From assembly GCF_025905425.1 (NCBI RefSeq), contig NZ_CP109603.1, positions 3,922,501 to 3,986,500 on the forward strand: a stretch of 64,000 nucleotides of DNA, written 5' to 3'. A program made the position numbers and the translations under genes. The notes beneath the pieces were generated by a model. That model made no database searches. It saw only the letters and a list, made by a program, of their open reading frames with translations, and was not told the DNA's origin. How positions within the stretch are numbered: position 1 is the stretch's first letter; each line of letters starts with the position of its first letter. Shown here piece by piece: positions 52,617 through 64,000 of the stretch. This DNA is from Pseudomonas putida. Lineage in GTDB: Bacteria; Pseudomonadota; Gammaproteobacteria; Pseudomonadales; Pseudomonadaceae.

Positions 52617-54857
52617 TCAAGGGGTACGGTTACGCCGCGTCTCGATGATGTTGGGCAACTGCGAAATCCGCCCCAGCAAGCGCCCAAGCGCATCCAGGCC
52701 AGGAATCTCGATGGTCAGCGACATCAACGCGGTGTTGTCTTCCTTGTTCGAGCGGGTGTTGACCGCCAGCACGTTGATCTTCTCGTTGAGCAGCACCTGC
52801 GACACGTCACGCAACAAGCCTGGGCGGTCGTAGGCACGGATGACGATGTCGACCGGGTAGGTCTGCACCGGGATCGGCCCCCAACTGACCTGGATCATCC
52901 GCTCTGGCTCTTTGCCTGACAGTTGCAGCACCGAAGCGCAGTCCTGACGGTGGATGCTCACACCACGGCCCTGGGTGATGTAGCCGACGATGGCATCGCC
53001 CGGCAGCGGCTGGCAGCAACCCGCCATCTGCGTCAGCAGGTTGCCGACACCCTGGATCTGGATATCGCCGCGCTTGCCGGTACGCGGCCCCGTGGGCTTG
53101 CGTGACACCAGCTCGATCTGCTCGATACGCTCGGGTTCGAGCAACTGCTGAGCGGCGTTGACCAGATGGGCCAGGCGCAGATCACCCGCGCCAAGCGAGG
53201 CGAACATGTCCTCGGCGGTCTTGACGTTGGTCTTCTCGGCCAGGCGCTCGAAGTCCACCTGTGGCAGGCCCAGACGGCTGAGTTCACGTTCGAGCAAGGT
53301 CTTGCCGGCGGCGACGTTCTGGTCACGTGCCTGCAGCTTGAACCAGTGGACGATCTTGGCCCGTGCCCGCGAGGTGGTGACGTAGCCCAGGTTGGAGTTC
53401 AGCCAGTCACGGCTCGGGCTACCGTGCTTGCTGGTGATGATCTCCACCTGCTCGCCGGTCTGCAGGCTGTAGTTGAGCGGCACGATGCGCCCGTTGATCT
53501 TGGCGCCACGGCAGTTGTGGCCGATCTCGGTGTGCACGCGGTAGGCGAAGTCCAGCGGCGTGGCACCCTTGGGCAGGTCGATGGCGTGGCCGTCGGGGGT
53601 GAAGATGTACACCCGGTCCGGCTCGATATCGACCCGCAGCTGTTCGGCCAGGCCGCCGATGTCGCCCAGTTCCTCGTGCCATTCGAGCACCTGGCGCAGC
53701 CAGGAGATCTTCTCTTCATAGTGATTGGAGCTGGGCTTGACGTCGGTGCCCTTGTAACGCCAGTGGGCGCAAACGCCAAGCTCGGCTTCCTCGTGCATGC
53801 CGTGGGTGCGAATCTGCACTTCCAGCACCTTGCCCTCGGGGCCGATCACCGCCGTGTGCAGCGAGCGGTAGCCATTTTCCTTGGGGTTGGCGATGTAATC
53901 GTCGAACTCTTTGGGGATGTGCCGCCAGAGGGTGTGGACGATACCCAGCGCGGTGTAGCAGTCGCGCACTTCCGGCACCAGCACGCGAACCGCACGCACG
54001 TCGTAGATCTGGCTGAATTCCAGGCCTTTGCGCTGCATCTTGCGCCAGATCGAATAGATGTGTTTCGCCCGGCCGCTGATGTCAGCGTTGACGCCGGTCG
54101 CCAGCAGCTCGTTCTGCAGCTGGTTCATCACGTCGCTGATAAAGCGCTCGCGGTCCAGCCGGCGCTCGTGCAGGAGCTTGGCGATCTGCTTGTACTGATC
54201 GGGCTCAAGGTAGCGGAAAGACAGGTCTTCCAGCTCCCACTTGATGTGACCGATGCCCAGGCGATGCGCCAGTGGGGCATAGATGTCGAACACCTCGCGC
54301 GCGACACGCAAGCGTTTCTCGTCGTCGGCAGACTTCACCGCGCGGATCGCGCAGGTACGCTCGGCCAGCTTGATGAGTGCCACACGCACGTCGTCGACCA
54401 TGGCCACGAGCATCTTGCGCAGGTTCTCGACCTGCGCCTGGGAGCCCAGCACCAACGACTGGCGCGGGCTGAGGCTGGCGCTGATCGCCGCCATGCGCAG
54501 CACGCCGTCGATCAGCTTGGACACCACCGGCCCAAAGCGCTGACTGACTTCGGCCAAGGTCACCTTGCCTTCACGTACCGAGCGGTAGATGACGGCCGCT
54601 ACCAGCGAATCCTGGTCGAGCTTGAGGTCGGCGAGAATTTCGGCGATCTCCAGGCCCGCCTGGAAGCTGGACGTACCGTCGGCCCAGGAATGCTTGGCAG
54701 GATTACCCTTTTTCTCGACTTCGTGAGCGAACTCGCAGGCCTCTTTGAGCTCCGCGCGATTCAGTGCCGAATCGACGCTTACCACATGATCCAGCCATGC
54801 TTCGAGATTGATACTGCCGTCGGTGTTGACCGGCTGGTGCACTCTCACCTGTACCAT
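52617..54857 (-). CDS. relA: GTP pyrophosphokinase RelA
   Basis: A 746-residue ribosome-associated (p)ppGpp synthetase of the stringent response. The N-terminal HD hydrolase domain has lost its HD motif (VAAVIYRSVREG), so it only synthesises, as expected for RelA rather than SpoT. The synthetase domain has IWRKMQRKG, YDVRAVRV and the RelA-type EFDDYIANPKENGYRSLHT. TGS (FTPDGHAIDLPKGATPLDFAY) and the C-terminal ACT domain (AYDRPGLLRDVSQVLLNEKIN) follow. The ATG at 54857 has AAAGG nine bases upstream. Confidence 0.96.
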   Translation of the reverse strand: MVQVRVHQPVNTDGSINLEAWLDHVVSVDSALNRAELKEACEFAHEVEKKGNPAKHSWADGTSSFQAGLEIAEILADLKLDQDSLVAAVIYRSVREGKVTLAEVSQRFGPVVSKLIDGVLRMAAISASLSPRQSLVLGSQAQVENLRKMLVAMVDDVRVALIKLAERTCAIRAVKSADDEKRLRVAREVFDIYAPLAHRLGIGHIKWELEDLSFRYLEPDQYKQIAKLLHERRLDRERFISDVMNQLQNELLATGVNADISGRAKHIYSIWRKMQRKGLEFSQIYDVRAVRVLVPEVRDCYTALGIVHTLWRHIPKEFDDYIANPKENGYRSLHTAVIGPEGKVLEVQIRTHGMHEEAELGVCAHWRYKGTDVKPSSNHYEEKISWLRQVLEWHEELGDIGGLAEQLRVDIEPDRVYIFTPDGHAIDLPKGATPLDFAYRVHTEIGHNCRGAKINGRIVPLNYSLQTGEQVEIITSKHGSPSRDWLNSNLGYVTTSRARAKIVHWFKLQARDQNVAAGKTLLERELSRLGLPQVDFERLAEKTNVKTAEDMFASLGAGDLRLAHLVNAAQQLLEPERIEQIELVSRKPTGPRTGKRGDIQIQGVGNLLTQMAGCCQPLPGDAIVGYITQGRGVSIHRQDCASVLQLSGKEPERMIQVSWGPIPVQTYPVDIVIRAYDRPGLLRDVSQVLLNEKINVLAVNTRSNKEDNTALMSLTIEIPGLDALGRLLGRISQLPNIIETRRNRTP

Positions 54858-54953
54858 CTTTGTTTTACCTTTCCATACAGCGCACCACGCGGGTGCGCAG
54901 GCTTCCACCGTGTGGCCGCCATTCCTTGGCAGCCGCACCAACGGGCCAGTCTG

Positions 54954-56312
54954 CTAGCCCGCTTCGAATAACGCCATGGCCTCGACATGCGCCGTCTGAG
55001 GAAACATGTCGAGAATCCCGGCCCTTTTTAACCGGTACCCCTGACCGACCAGCACCTGGGCGTCTCGCGCCAGCGTGGCCGGGTTGCACGATACGTAGAC
55101 CAGCCGCCTGGCCTTGAGGCGGGCGATGTCTTGCACCACCTCGTAAGCACCGTCGCGCGGTGGATCCAAGAGTACCGCAGAAAAGCCTTCGGCGGCCCAT
55201 TCGGCACCTGCCAAAGGCTGCGATAAATCGGCCTGAAAAAACCGTGCGTTATGCACATTGTTGTTTCGGGCATTGGCCGCAGCCCGATCGACCATGGCCT
55301 GCACGCCTTCCACCGCCACCACTTCACGTGCCTGGCGCGCCAGCGGCAGGGCAAAGTTGCCCAGGCCGCAGAACAGGTCCAGCACACGCTCGTCGGCCTG
55401 CGGTGCGAGCCAGGCCAGGGCCTGCTCGATCATCGCCGTGTTGACCTGGGCGTTGACCTGCACGAAGTCGCCAGGGCGCCAGGCCAGCTCCAACTGCCAG
55501 GGCTCCAAGGCAAAGCCCAGTTTCGCGGCCGAATCCACCGGCGCAGGCTCGCCTTCGCCCTGCAACCAGAGCTGCGCCTTGGCCTCGTCGCAAAATGCCT
55601 GCAGGCGGGCCAGATCATCGGCCGGCAGCGGCGCGACATGGCGCACCAGCACGGCATCGGCGGTACCGCTGAACAGCTCCACATGGCCAATCACCTGCGG
55701 CTTGCTCAACGCACGCAGCGCAGTTGGCAAGTGACGCAGAATCGACTGCAAGGGCTGTACCAGTACCGCGCAATCGTCGATGGCAATGATGTCTTGGCTG
55801 GCTTCGGCACGGAAGCCGACCTCCAGCTGACGTGCCTTGATGTCCCAGCGCACGGCTACCCGTGCCCGGCGTCGATAGCCGAATTCCGGCCCACTCAGGG
55901 GCGCGGCCCACTCTTCGGGCTGTATCCCCGCGACCCGTTGCAGCTGTTCGGCCAGGGTGCGCTGCTTGAGCGCCAGCTGCCCTTCGTGGGGCAAATGCTG
56001 CAGGTTGCAGCCACCACAACGGGCATAGTGCCGGCACGGTGCCTCGCGCCGCTCGGGGCTGGCCTGCAGGACGCGCTCCAGGCGCGCCTCCACCACCTTG
56101 CCACGGGCATTGAGCACGCGGGCCTCGACCGCTTCACCGGCCAACGCGCCGCTGACGAACCAGGTACGCCCTTCATGGAAGGCGATGCCACGGCCGTCAC
56201 CGGCCAGGCGCTCGATATCCAGGCGCTGTTTCTTGCCCACGGGAACCTGGGGGCTACGGTTGCCACCGGCTGGCTGGAAGCGCAGGCCGCTGTTGCTTTT
56301 CTTTTTGGACAT
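54954..56312 (-). CDS. rlmD: 23S rRNA (uracil-1939 C5)-methyltransferase RlmD
   Basis: A 452-residue enzyme (formerly RumA) methylating U1939 of 23S rRNA. An N-terminal TRAM domain ([24 protein letters not shown]) and the 4Fe-4S cysteines ([16 protein letters not shown] plus one later Cys) are followed by the Rossmann methyltransferase with [14 protein letters not shown], the nucleophile region [11 protein letters not shown] and the catalytic Glu near HVEAMALFE. It starts immediately after the cysM stop codon. Confidence 0.95.
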   Translation of the reverse strand: MSKKKSNSGLRFQPAGGNRSPQVPVGKKQRLDIERLAGDGRGIAFHEGRTWFVSGALAGEAVEARVLNARGKVVEARLERVLQASPERREAPCRHYARCGGCNLQHLPHEGQLALKQRTLAEQLQRVAGIQPEEWAAPLSGPEFGYRRRARVAVRWDIKARQLEVGFRAEASQDIIAIDDCAVLVQPLQSILRHLPTALRALSKPQVIGHVELFSGTADAVLVRHVAPLPADDLARLQAFCDEAKAQLWLQGEGEPAPVDSAAKLGFALEPWQLELAWRPGDFVQVNAQVNTAMIEQALAWLAPQADERVLDLFCGLGNFALPLARQAREVVAVEGVQAMVDRAAANARNNNVHNARFFQADLSQPLAGAEWAAEGFSAVLLDPPRDGAYEVVQDIARLKARRLVYVSCNPATLARDAQVLVGQGYRLKRAGILDMFPQTAHVEAMALFEAG

Positions 56313-57212
56313 TTAGCTCGGATCAAACAGGCCAGTGGACAGGTATCGGTCACCACGGTCGCAGATGATTGCGACCATTACCGCGTTTTCCACCTCTTGG
56401 GACAGGCGCAGCATCGCCGCAACCGCACCACCGGAAGACACGCCACAGAAAATGCCCTCTTCGCGGGCAAGGCGGCGGGTGATGTCTTCGGCTTCCTGCT
56501 GCGACATGTCGACCACGCGATCCACGCGGCTGGCGTCGAAGATTTTCGGCAGGTATTCCTCCGGCCAGCGGCGGATGCCAGGAATGGCCGAGCCTTCCAT
56601 CGGCTGCAGGCCGACGATCTGCACCGCTGGGTTCTGCTCTTTGAGGTACTGCGAGCAGCCCATGATGGTGCCGGTGGTCCCCATGGAGCTGACGAAATGG
56701 GTGATGGTGCCCTGGGTCTGCTGCCAGATCTCCGGGCCCGTGCTGTTGTAATGGGCGATCGGGTTGTCGCCATTGGCGAACTGGTCGAGCACCAGACCGC
56801 GGCCCTCGGCCTGCAGCTTCTCGGCCAGGTCACGGGCACCTTCCATGCCTTCTTCCTTGGTCACCAGGATCAACTCGGCGCCGTAGGCCGTCATGGCGGA
56901 CTTGCGTTCGGCGGTGGCGTTGTCCGGCATGATCAGGATCATTTTGTAACCTTTGATCGCTGCCGCCATCGCCAAGGCAATGCCGGTGTTGCCGGAGGTC
57001 GCCTCGATCAACGTGTCACCGGGCTTGATCTGGCCGCGCAGTTCGGCGCGGGTGATCATCGACAGCGCCGGGCGGTCCTTGACCGAACCGGCGGGATTGT
57101 TGCCTTCGAGCTTGAGCAAGAGCGTGTTGCTGGTGTCTCCGGCAATGCGCTGCAGGCGAACCAGGGGCGTATTGCCGACGCAATCGGCGATGGTTGGGTA
57201 CTGCAAGGTCAT
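56313..57212 (-). CDS. cysM: cysteine synthase B (CysM)
   Basis: A 299-residue PLP enzyme forming cysteine from O-acetylserine and sulfide or thiosulfate. The PLP Lys is Lys45 in NNPAGSVKDRPA. EATSGNTGIALAMAAA and the PMEGSAIPGIRRWPEEYLPKI loop identify CysM rather than CysK, and GVSSGGAVAAML binds the PLP phosphate. The ATG at 57212 is chosen; a longer start 13 codons earlier lacks a ribosome site. The stop TAA is followed directly by the rlmD ATG. Confidence 0.94.
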   Translation of the reverse strand: MTLQYPTIADCVGNTPLVRLQRIAGDTSNTLLLKLEGNNPAGSVKDRPALSMITRAELRGQIKPGDTLIEATSGNTGIALAMAAAIKGYKMILIMPDNATAERKSAMTAYGAELILVTKEEGMEGARDLAEKLQAEGRGLVLDQFANGDNPIAHYNSTGPEIWQQTQGTITHFVSSMGTTGTIMGCSQYLKEQNPAVQIVGLQPMEGSAIPGIRRWPEEYLPKIFDASRVDRVVDMSQQEAEDITRRLAREEGIFCGVSSGGAVAAMLRLSQEVENAVMVAIICDRGDRYLSTGLFDPS

Positions 57213-57299
57213 GGCGTATTTCACAATCCGGACGGCAGGGGCGCCTATCATACCGGCAATCCTTTCCCGGCCATATCACGCAATCTGTGGTGCATATAG

Positions 57300-58697
57300 C
57301 TACAAGCTATAAGTGGCCGATTTCAGCCCATTACCGCCCTGTTCGCGCGCCGCGGGCTCATGCACCGGCAGGCGCATCCACAAGCGCAGCCCACGCTTGC
57401 CATTCTCCGCCCACAGCGTCCCGCCCTGGCGTTGGATAGCGCTGCGCGCAATGCTCAAGCCCAGCCCGAAACCACCATCCCCCGGCCGCGAACCGTCCAG
57501 CCGCGAGAACGGCGCGAAGATCCGCTCCAGGTCCTCTTCTGCCACGCCACCGCCTTCATCTTCCAACCATAGCCACCAATGGTTGCCCTCACGCTGCCCG
57601 CCGAGCCGCACCAGCCCGTTGGCCGGCGAGTGACGGATGGCATTGCGCAGCATGTTCTCCAGCGCTTGGGCCAGGTGATTGAGGTTGCCCTGCACCCAAC
57701 AACTGGCGGGCAGTTCGCAGCGCAGGCGCTCGGGTGACCAGCCGCTTTCGTAACTGGCGTCCTCGGCGAGCAGGTCCCATAACGCCTGAACCTGGATGGG
57801 CTCAAGGTTCATCGGCGCGCGCTCGGCGTCCTGCCAGGCCAACTGCAAGGTGCCCTCGACCAACTGCTGCATGCAATCCACCTCACGCGCCAGGCGTTCG
57901 CGCAGGCGCTGCAAGTCAGTTTCGCCATCGCAGGCCACGCGCAGCCGGCTCAGCGGCGTGCGCATTTCGTGGGACAGGTCGCGCAACATCTGCTGTTGCA
58001 TGGCCACCGTACCCTGCAACCGCTCGGCCATCTGGTCGAACGCGCGGGCCAGCTCACCGAGTTCGTCATGCCGAGCAATGGTGCGCGAATCGAGGCGGGC
58101 CGACAGCTGGTCGGCCCGCCAGGCATTGGCCTGCTCACGCAACTGGTTGAGCGGCATGATCAACATGCGGTACAGGCCCACGCACAACAGCAAGGTGAAC
58201 AGGCCGGGGATGATGCCGTTGGTCACCACCCGCCACAGCACGCGGTATTGCCCTGGGTTGAGGCGCTCGGGCAGCTCGATCACCAGCATGCCCTGCTCTG
58301 GCGCCCCCGGGAATGGGATACGCACCCAAGGCTGGTCGACGCTACGTCGGCTCATGGGCCAGTCGACACCGCGCAGGCGCGTCAGACGCCGCATGATGTC
58401 GGGGTGCAGGGTGGCGCTATCGAGCGGGCGCAAGTTGCTGTCCAGCACCCCCACCCAACCGCGCTCGCGCTGATGCATGGCCTGCACCCAGCGGTCCAGC
58501 CCCACTTGCCCGTCGCTGCGCCAGGCCTGCTCGGCCTCAGCCGCGTAACCGCGCAGCAACTGGCGCGCCGGCTCGGAAAGAAAGGCGTTCTGGGTTTCCA
58601 TGTGCCGGCCCCAGGTGTAGCTCAGGCCGATCATCAGCAGGCAGAAGCCCACCAGCAGGATGGCCAGCTTCCAGAACAGCGAATGACGGTCGAGCAT
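57300..58697 (-). CDS. two-component sensor histidine kinase (PirS-like by position)
   Basis: A 465-residue inner-membrane kinase. Two membrane helices (FWKLAILLVGFCLLMIGLSY, and IIPGLFTLLLCVGLYRMLI near 170) flank a periplasmic sensor of about 130 residues. HAMP, HisKA with His243 (LRDLSHEMRTPLSRLR) and HATPase_c (NMLRNAIRHS, DEGGGVAEEDLERIFAPF, GFGLGLSIARSA) follow. The stop lies in a region with a short dispersed repeat. In P. aeruginosa the pair between gacS and cysM is PirRS, which controls a siderophore receptor, but no pirA gene is present here, so the signal is unknown. Confidence 0.88.
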   Translation of the reverse strand: MLDRHSLFWKLAILLVGFCLLMIGLSYTWGRHMETQNAFLSEPARQLLRGYAAEAEQAWRSDGQVGLDRWVQAMHQRERGWVGVLDSNLRPLDSATLHPDIMRRLTRLRGVDWPMSRRSVDQPWVRIPFPGAPEQGMLVIELPERLNPGQYRVLWRVVTNGIIPGLFTLLLCVGLYRMLIMPLNQLREQANAWRADQLSARLDSRTIARHDELGELARAFDQMAERLQGTVAMQQQMLRDLSHEMRTPLSRLRVACDGETDLQRLRERLAREVDCMQQLVEGTLQLAWQDAERAPMNLEPIQVQALWDLLAEDASYESGWSPERLRCELPASCWVQGNLNHLAQALENMLRNAIRHSPANGLVRLGGQREGNHWWLWLEDEGGGVAEEDLERIFAPFSRLDGSRPGDGGFGLGLSIARSAIQRQGGTLWAENGKRGLRLWMRLPVHEPAAREQGGNGLKSATYSL

Positions 58698-58700
58698 GGC

Positions 58701-59417
58701 TTACTCTATCTCGCTGGCGCTGAGCACGTAGCCCTTGCCCCAGACCGTGCGGATCTGCCGCTCCTGGTAGCCGATGCCCTTGAGCTTGCGGCGGATCTGG
58801 CTGACGTGCATGTCCAGGCTGCGATCATGGCGCGAGTAACCACGCTGCAAAACCTGCTGATAAAGGAAGGGCTTGCTCAGCACCTCCTCCAGGTTGCGGT
58901 TGAGGATCTCGAGCAAGCGATATTCGCTGGGCGTAAGGCCTGCCAGCCGCCCCTCGAGCCTGACATCGCTGAGCCCTTCGTCGAACTGCAACTCCCCGGC
59001 AGCGGCGTCCTGCTGCGGCTGATGACGCCGTTCCAGGGCCACGCGCCGCAGGATAGCCTCGATGCGCACCTGCAGTTCGGCCATGCTGAAGGGCTTGGGC
59101 AGGTAGTCGTCGGCGCCGCGCTGAAAACCGCTGATGCGGTCGGCCTCGGCGCCCAGCGCCGACATCAGGATCACCGGTGTGGCACTGCGCTGGCGTAGCT
59201 GGGCCAGTGCATCCAGGCCATTGAGCCCTGGTAGCAGAATGTCCATGAGCACCACATCGAATGCCTGACGGCCGGCCGTTTCCAGGCCTTCAAGCCCATT
59301 GCGGCACCAGGTCACCTGGAAGCCGCCACGCTGCAGCTCTTCGTACAGATAAGCGCCCAGTACCGGGTCATCCTCGATGGCGAGAATAGTGGAGGTGTGA
59401 ATAGCTACGGGATTCAT
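58701..59417 (-). CDS. OmpR-family response regulator (PirR-like by position)
   Basis: A 238-residue regulator: an N-terminal receiver with acidic pocket in ILAIEDDPVLGAYLYEELQ, phospho-Asp in DVVLMDILLPGLNGLD and Lys in DDYLPKPFSMAEL, and a C-terminal winged helix (LTPSEYRLLEILNRNLEEVLSKPFLYQQV, RSLDMHVSQIRRKLK). It stops three bases before the kinase gene starts, so they are one operon. The ATG at 59417 lacks a good ribosome site; alternatives are in-frame ATGs at 59459 and 59492. Confidence 0.88.
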   Translation of the reverse strand: MNPVAIHTSTILAIEDDPVLGAYLYEELQRGGFQVTWCRNGLEGLETAGRQAFDVVLMDILLPGLNGLDALAQLRQRSATPVILMSALGAEADRISGFQRGADDYLPKPFSMAELQVRIEAILRRVALERRHQPQQDAAAGELQFDEGLSDVRLEGRLAGLTPSEYRLLEILNRNLEEVLSKPFLYQQVLQRGYSRHDRSLDMHVSQIRRKLKGIGYQERQIRTVWGKGYVLSASEIE

Positions 59418-59612
59418 TGGCAACTGCCATGCATTCTCAATTGCGCAATTATTGAGCATCCGCTCCGCTCTAAGCAACCGCCCTGCGACCAATGCCTCGA
59501 CAAGGCCACGAAAAGACTGACAAATGGGTGCAATAGCCGAGCAGGCGGAGTAACTTTCCGGCTTGGTCCGTCACGCGGTTGACGGCGTCCAGGCACATGA
59601 CAGGAGGCAAGT

Positions 59613-62369
<2,757 letters not shown>

Positions 62370-62416
62370 CAGGCCCCCGACTACAATCCCCAGACCCTCG
62401 CAAAGGAAGCCCGACC

Positions 62417-63406
62417 ATGCGCGCCCTGTTGTTCAGCAGCCAGCACTACGACCAGGAAAGCTTCACCCAGGCCGCCGCCGGCAACGCGCTGGAACTGCAC
62501 TTCCAGCCGGCGCGGCTTACCCAGGACACCGCGCCCCTTGCCAGTGGCTACGAGGTCGTCTGCGCCTTCATCAACGATGAGCTCGACGCCCAGGTGCTGA
62601 CGCGCCTGGCCGCAGGCGGCACACGCCTGATCGCCCTGCGTTCGGCAGGCTATAACCATGTCGACCTCAACGCCGCCCAACGCCTGGGCCTGGCCGTGGT
62701 GCGGGTACCGGCCTATTCGCCACACGCCGTGGCCGAGCACGCCGTGGCACTGATCCTCGCCCTCAACCGGCGCCTGCACCGGGCCTACAACCGCACCCGC
62801 GAAGGCGATTTCACCCTGCATGGCCTGACCGGCTTCGACCTGCACGGCAAGACCGTGGGCGTGGTCGGCACCGGCCAGATCGGCGCTGCCTTCGCCCGCA
62901 TCATGGCCGGCTTCGGCTGCCAGTTGCTGGCCTACGACCCCTACCCCAACCCGGAACTGCTAGCCCTCGGCGCCCGCTACCTGCCCCTGCCCGAGCTGCT
63001 GCGCGAGGCGCGCATCATCAGCCTGCATTGCCCGCTGACCGAGCATACCCGGCACCTGATCAACGCGCAGAGCCTCGCCCAACTGCAACCTGGGGCGATG
63101 CTGATCAACACTGGCCGTGGCGCCCTGGTCGACACCCCGGCACTGATCGACGCACTCAAGAGCGGGCAGCTCGGCTACCTGGGTCTGGATGTTTACGAAG
63201 AAGAAGCGCAACTGTTTTTTGAAGACCGCTCAGACCTGCCACTGCAAGACGATGTGCTGGCCCGGCTGCTGACCTTCCCCAACGTGATCATCACCGCCCA
63301 CCAGGCCTTTCTAACCCGCGAAGCCCTGGACGCCATCGCCACCACCACTCTGGACAACATCAACCGCTGGATGGCAGGCAATCCACAGAATCTGGTATTG
63401 GGTTAA
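62417..63406 (+). CDS. ldhA: D-2-hydroxyacid dehydrogenase, fermentative D-lactate dehydrogenase type
   Basis: A 329-residue cytoplasmic NAD-dependent enzyme interconverting pyruvate and D-lactate. The substrate-binding part begins MRALLFSSQHYDQESF. The Rossmann loop is KTVGVVGTGQIGAAFARIMAGFG, and the catalytic Arg, Glu and His are in LINTGRGALVDT, GYLGLDVYEEE and VIITAHQAFLTREAL. The length and neighbourhood of gacS match ldhA of other pseudomonads. The ATG at 62417 has AAGGAAG upstream. Confidence 0.92.
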   Translation: MRALLFSSQHYDQESFTQAAAGNALELHFQPARLTQDTAPLASGYEVVCAFINDELDAQVLTRLAAGGTRLIALRSAGYNHVDLNAAQRLGLAVVRVPAYSPHAVAEHAVALILALNRRLHRAYNRTREGDFTLHGLTGFDLHGKTVGVVGTGQIGAAFARIMAGFGCQLLAYDPYPNPELLALGARYLPLPELLREARIISLHCPLTEHTRHLINAQSLAQLQPGAMLINTGRGALVDTPALIDALKSGQLGYLGLDVYEEEAQLFFEDRSDLPLQDDVLARLLTFPNVIITAHQAFLTREALDAIATTTLDNINRWMAGNPQNLVLG

Positions 63407-63437
63407 TGCTAGGATACGCGGCATTTCTGGAGGACCC

Positions 63438-63875
63438 ATGGTCGAGCACGATTTCCGCTACACCCTATTCAACCCGCAACACACCCTGATCGAGTGCCGC
63501 GCCCTGGTACCCGGCCGCTATCAGGTGACCGGCAACGGCGGTTCGATGCACAAGGGCGATACCCTGCTGGTAACCCTGAAGGGCAGCAAGGACTTGTCCA
63601 TGCGCTTGGCCGTGGAAAGCGTGCGACACCTGATCAACCCACGCGGCCAATGGGTCGCCGTGGCTAGCGGCCCGGTATTCAACGAACTGGAGATCCTCAC
63701 CTGGCAGGTCGAATGCGACCAGTGCGACGCGGTGCTGGATTTCGAATTCGCGGTGGACGCCAAACTGGGCAAGAAAGCCCGTCAGCCGGCGGCCAGCGCA
63801 CGTATCGCTGAACTGGGCTGGGCCAGCCGTGGCGAGAAGCACCTGTGCCCGCGTTGCCAGGAGAGCGCTGCGTGA
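63438..63875 (+). CDS. hypothetical protein with two zinc-ribbon-like Cys pairs
   Basis: A 145-residue soluble protein. The N-terminal half is beta-rich (FRYTLFNPQHTLIECRALVPGRYQVTGNGG). Two CxxC pairs, ECDQCDAV and LCPRCQES about 55 residues apart, could bind one zinc. No function is known; the gene is conserved beside ldhA in pseudomonads. The ATG at 63438 follows TGGAGG. Its stop overlaps the start of the next gene (GTGA), so they are coupled. Confidence 0.82.
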   Translation: MVEHDFRYTLFNPQHTLIECRALVPGRYQVTGNGGSMHKGDTLLVTLKGSKDLSMRLAVESVRHLINPRGQWVAVASGPVFNELEILTWQVECDQCDAVLDFEFAVDAKLGKKARQPAASARIAELGWASRGEKHLCPRCQESAA

Positions 63876-64000
63876 AAAATCTGCTGACCGGCGTGCTGAT
63901 TGCCACCGGCCTGCTCGGCTGCGCCGCGCAACCGTCGAAGCTGCAGCAGGAGCGCAGTTATGTGCTGGAGTGGATTGGCGAACGCCCGCTGATTGACTAC
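63872..64000 (+). CDS. small lipoprotein, META-domain type, partial
   Basis: The gene is cut by the right edge after 43 codons. It starts with GTG overlapping the previous stop codon (GTGA). A lipoprotein signal (KNLLTGVLIATGLLGCAAQ, lipobox LLGC at Cys17) is followed by QERSYVLEWIGERPLIDY, which resembles the beginning of HslJ-like META domains. The domain assignment rests on this short stretch only. Confidence 0.6.
   Translation, partial: MKNLLTGVLIATGLLGCAAQPSKLQQERSYVLEWIGERPLIDY

Overview
This window is chromosomal DNA from a fluorescent Pseudomonas, most probably of the P. putida group. The evidence is the high GC content, the P. putida-type REP palindromes (core tcgcgggcaagcccgctcccacag, often in inverted pairs), and the gene order ldhA-gacS-two-component pair-cysM-rlmD-relA-mazG and purM-purN, which is standard for the genus. 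It is mostly core chromosome with a few accessory insertions. It holds about 55 protein genes, two tRNAs and several well-defined RNA regulators. Neither end is closed: an FKBP-type lipoprotein is cut at the left edge and a small lipoprotein at the right edge.

Layout. 1-9000: nitrate assimilation on the minus strand, with nasA (nitrate reductase fused to a flavoprotein electron donor), then nirB-nirD. Both nasA and nirBD have their own sigma-54 promoter and a leader RNA with two A/G hexaloop hairpins that overlap a terminator, as expected for NasT/ANTAR antitermination. 9000-11460: a methionine aminopeptidase, an IS110-family element lodged in REP DNA, and a tRNA-Val/tRNA-Asp pair. 11.6-30.1 kb: rdgC, a BASS transporter, a guanidine-II riboswitch with its guanidinium exporter, an MFS-acyltransferase fusion, another MFS carrier, a CrbS/MxtR-type symporter-histidine kinase, rmuC, a Sel1-like protein, a long gene-poor stretch (23.07-24.02 kb), a FadL porin, a LysR regulator, a periplasmic glutathione peroxidase, and a MarR/MFS pair with a palindromic operator. 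30.2-39.3 kb: a ten-gene late cobalamin operon (cobO-cobB-bluB-cbiB-cobD-cobQ-cobU-cobT-cobC-cobS) behind a cobalamin riboswitch. 39.4-42.0 kb: an 848-residue putative toxin with a C-terminal R-S-E ADP-ribosyltransferase domain. 42.1-64 kb: a sorbosone-dehydrogenase-like lipoprotein, two NlpC/P60 lipoproteins, hda, an AI-2E-type permease, purMN and neighbours, mazG, relA, rlmD, cysM, a PirRS-like two-component pair, gacS, ldhA and two small genes.

How the genes work together. NasA reduces nitrate to nitrite using its fused flavoprotein, and NirBD takes nitrite to ammonium. Promoters and leaders imply a double gate: nitrogen limitation (sigma-54/NtrC) and nitrate presence (NasS/NasT, not encoded here). 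The cob operon adenosylates the corrin ring, amidates it, adds the aminopropanol arm and the DMB lower ligand, and is shut by B12. relA, gacS and the symporter-kinase make the right part rich in global regulators. The most novel items are the ADP-ribosyltransferase toxin beside the cob operon, the duplicated ANTAR-type leaders, and the IS110 element with a candidate bridge RNA.
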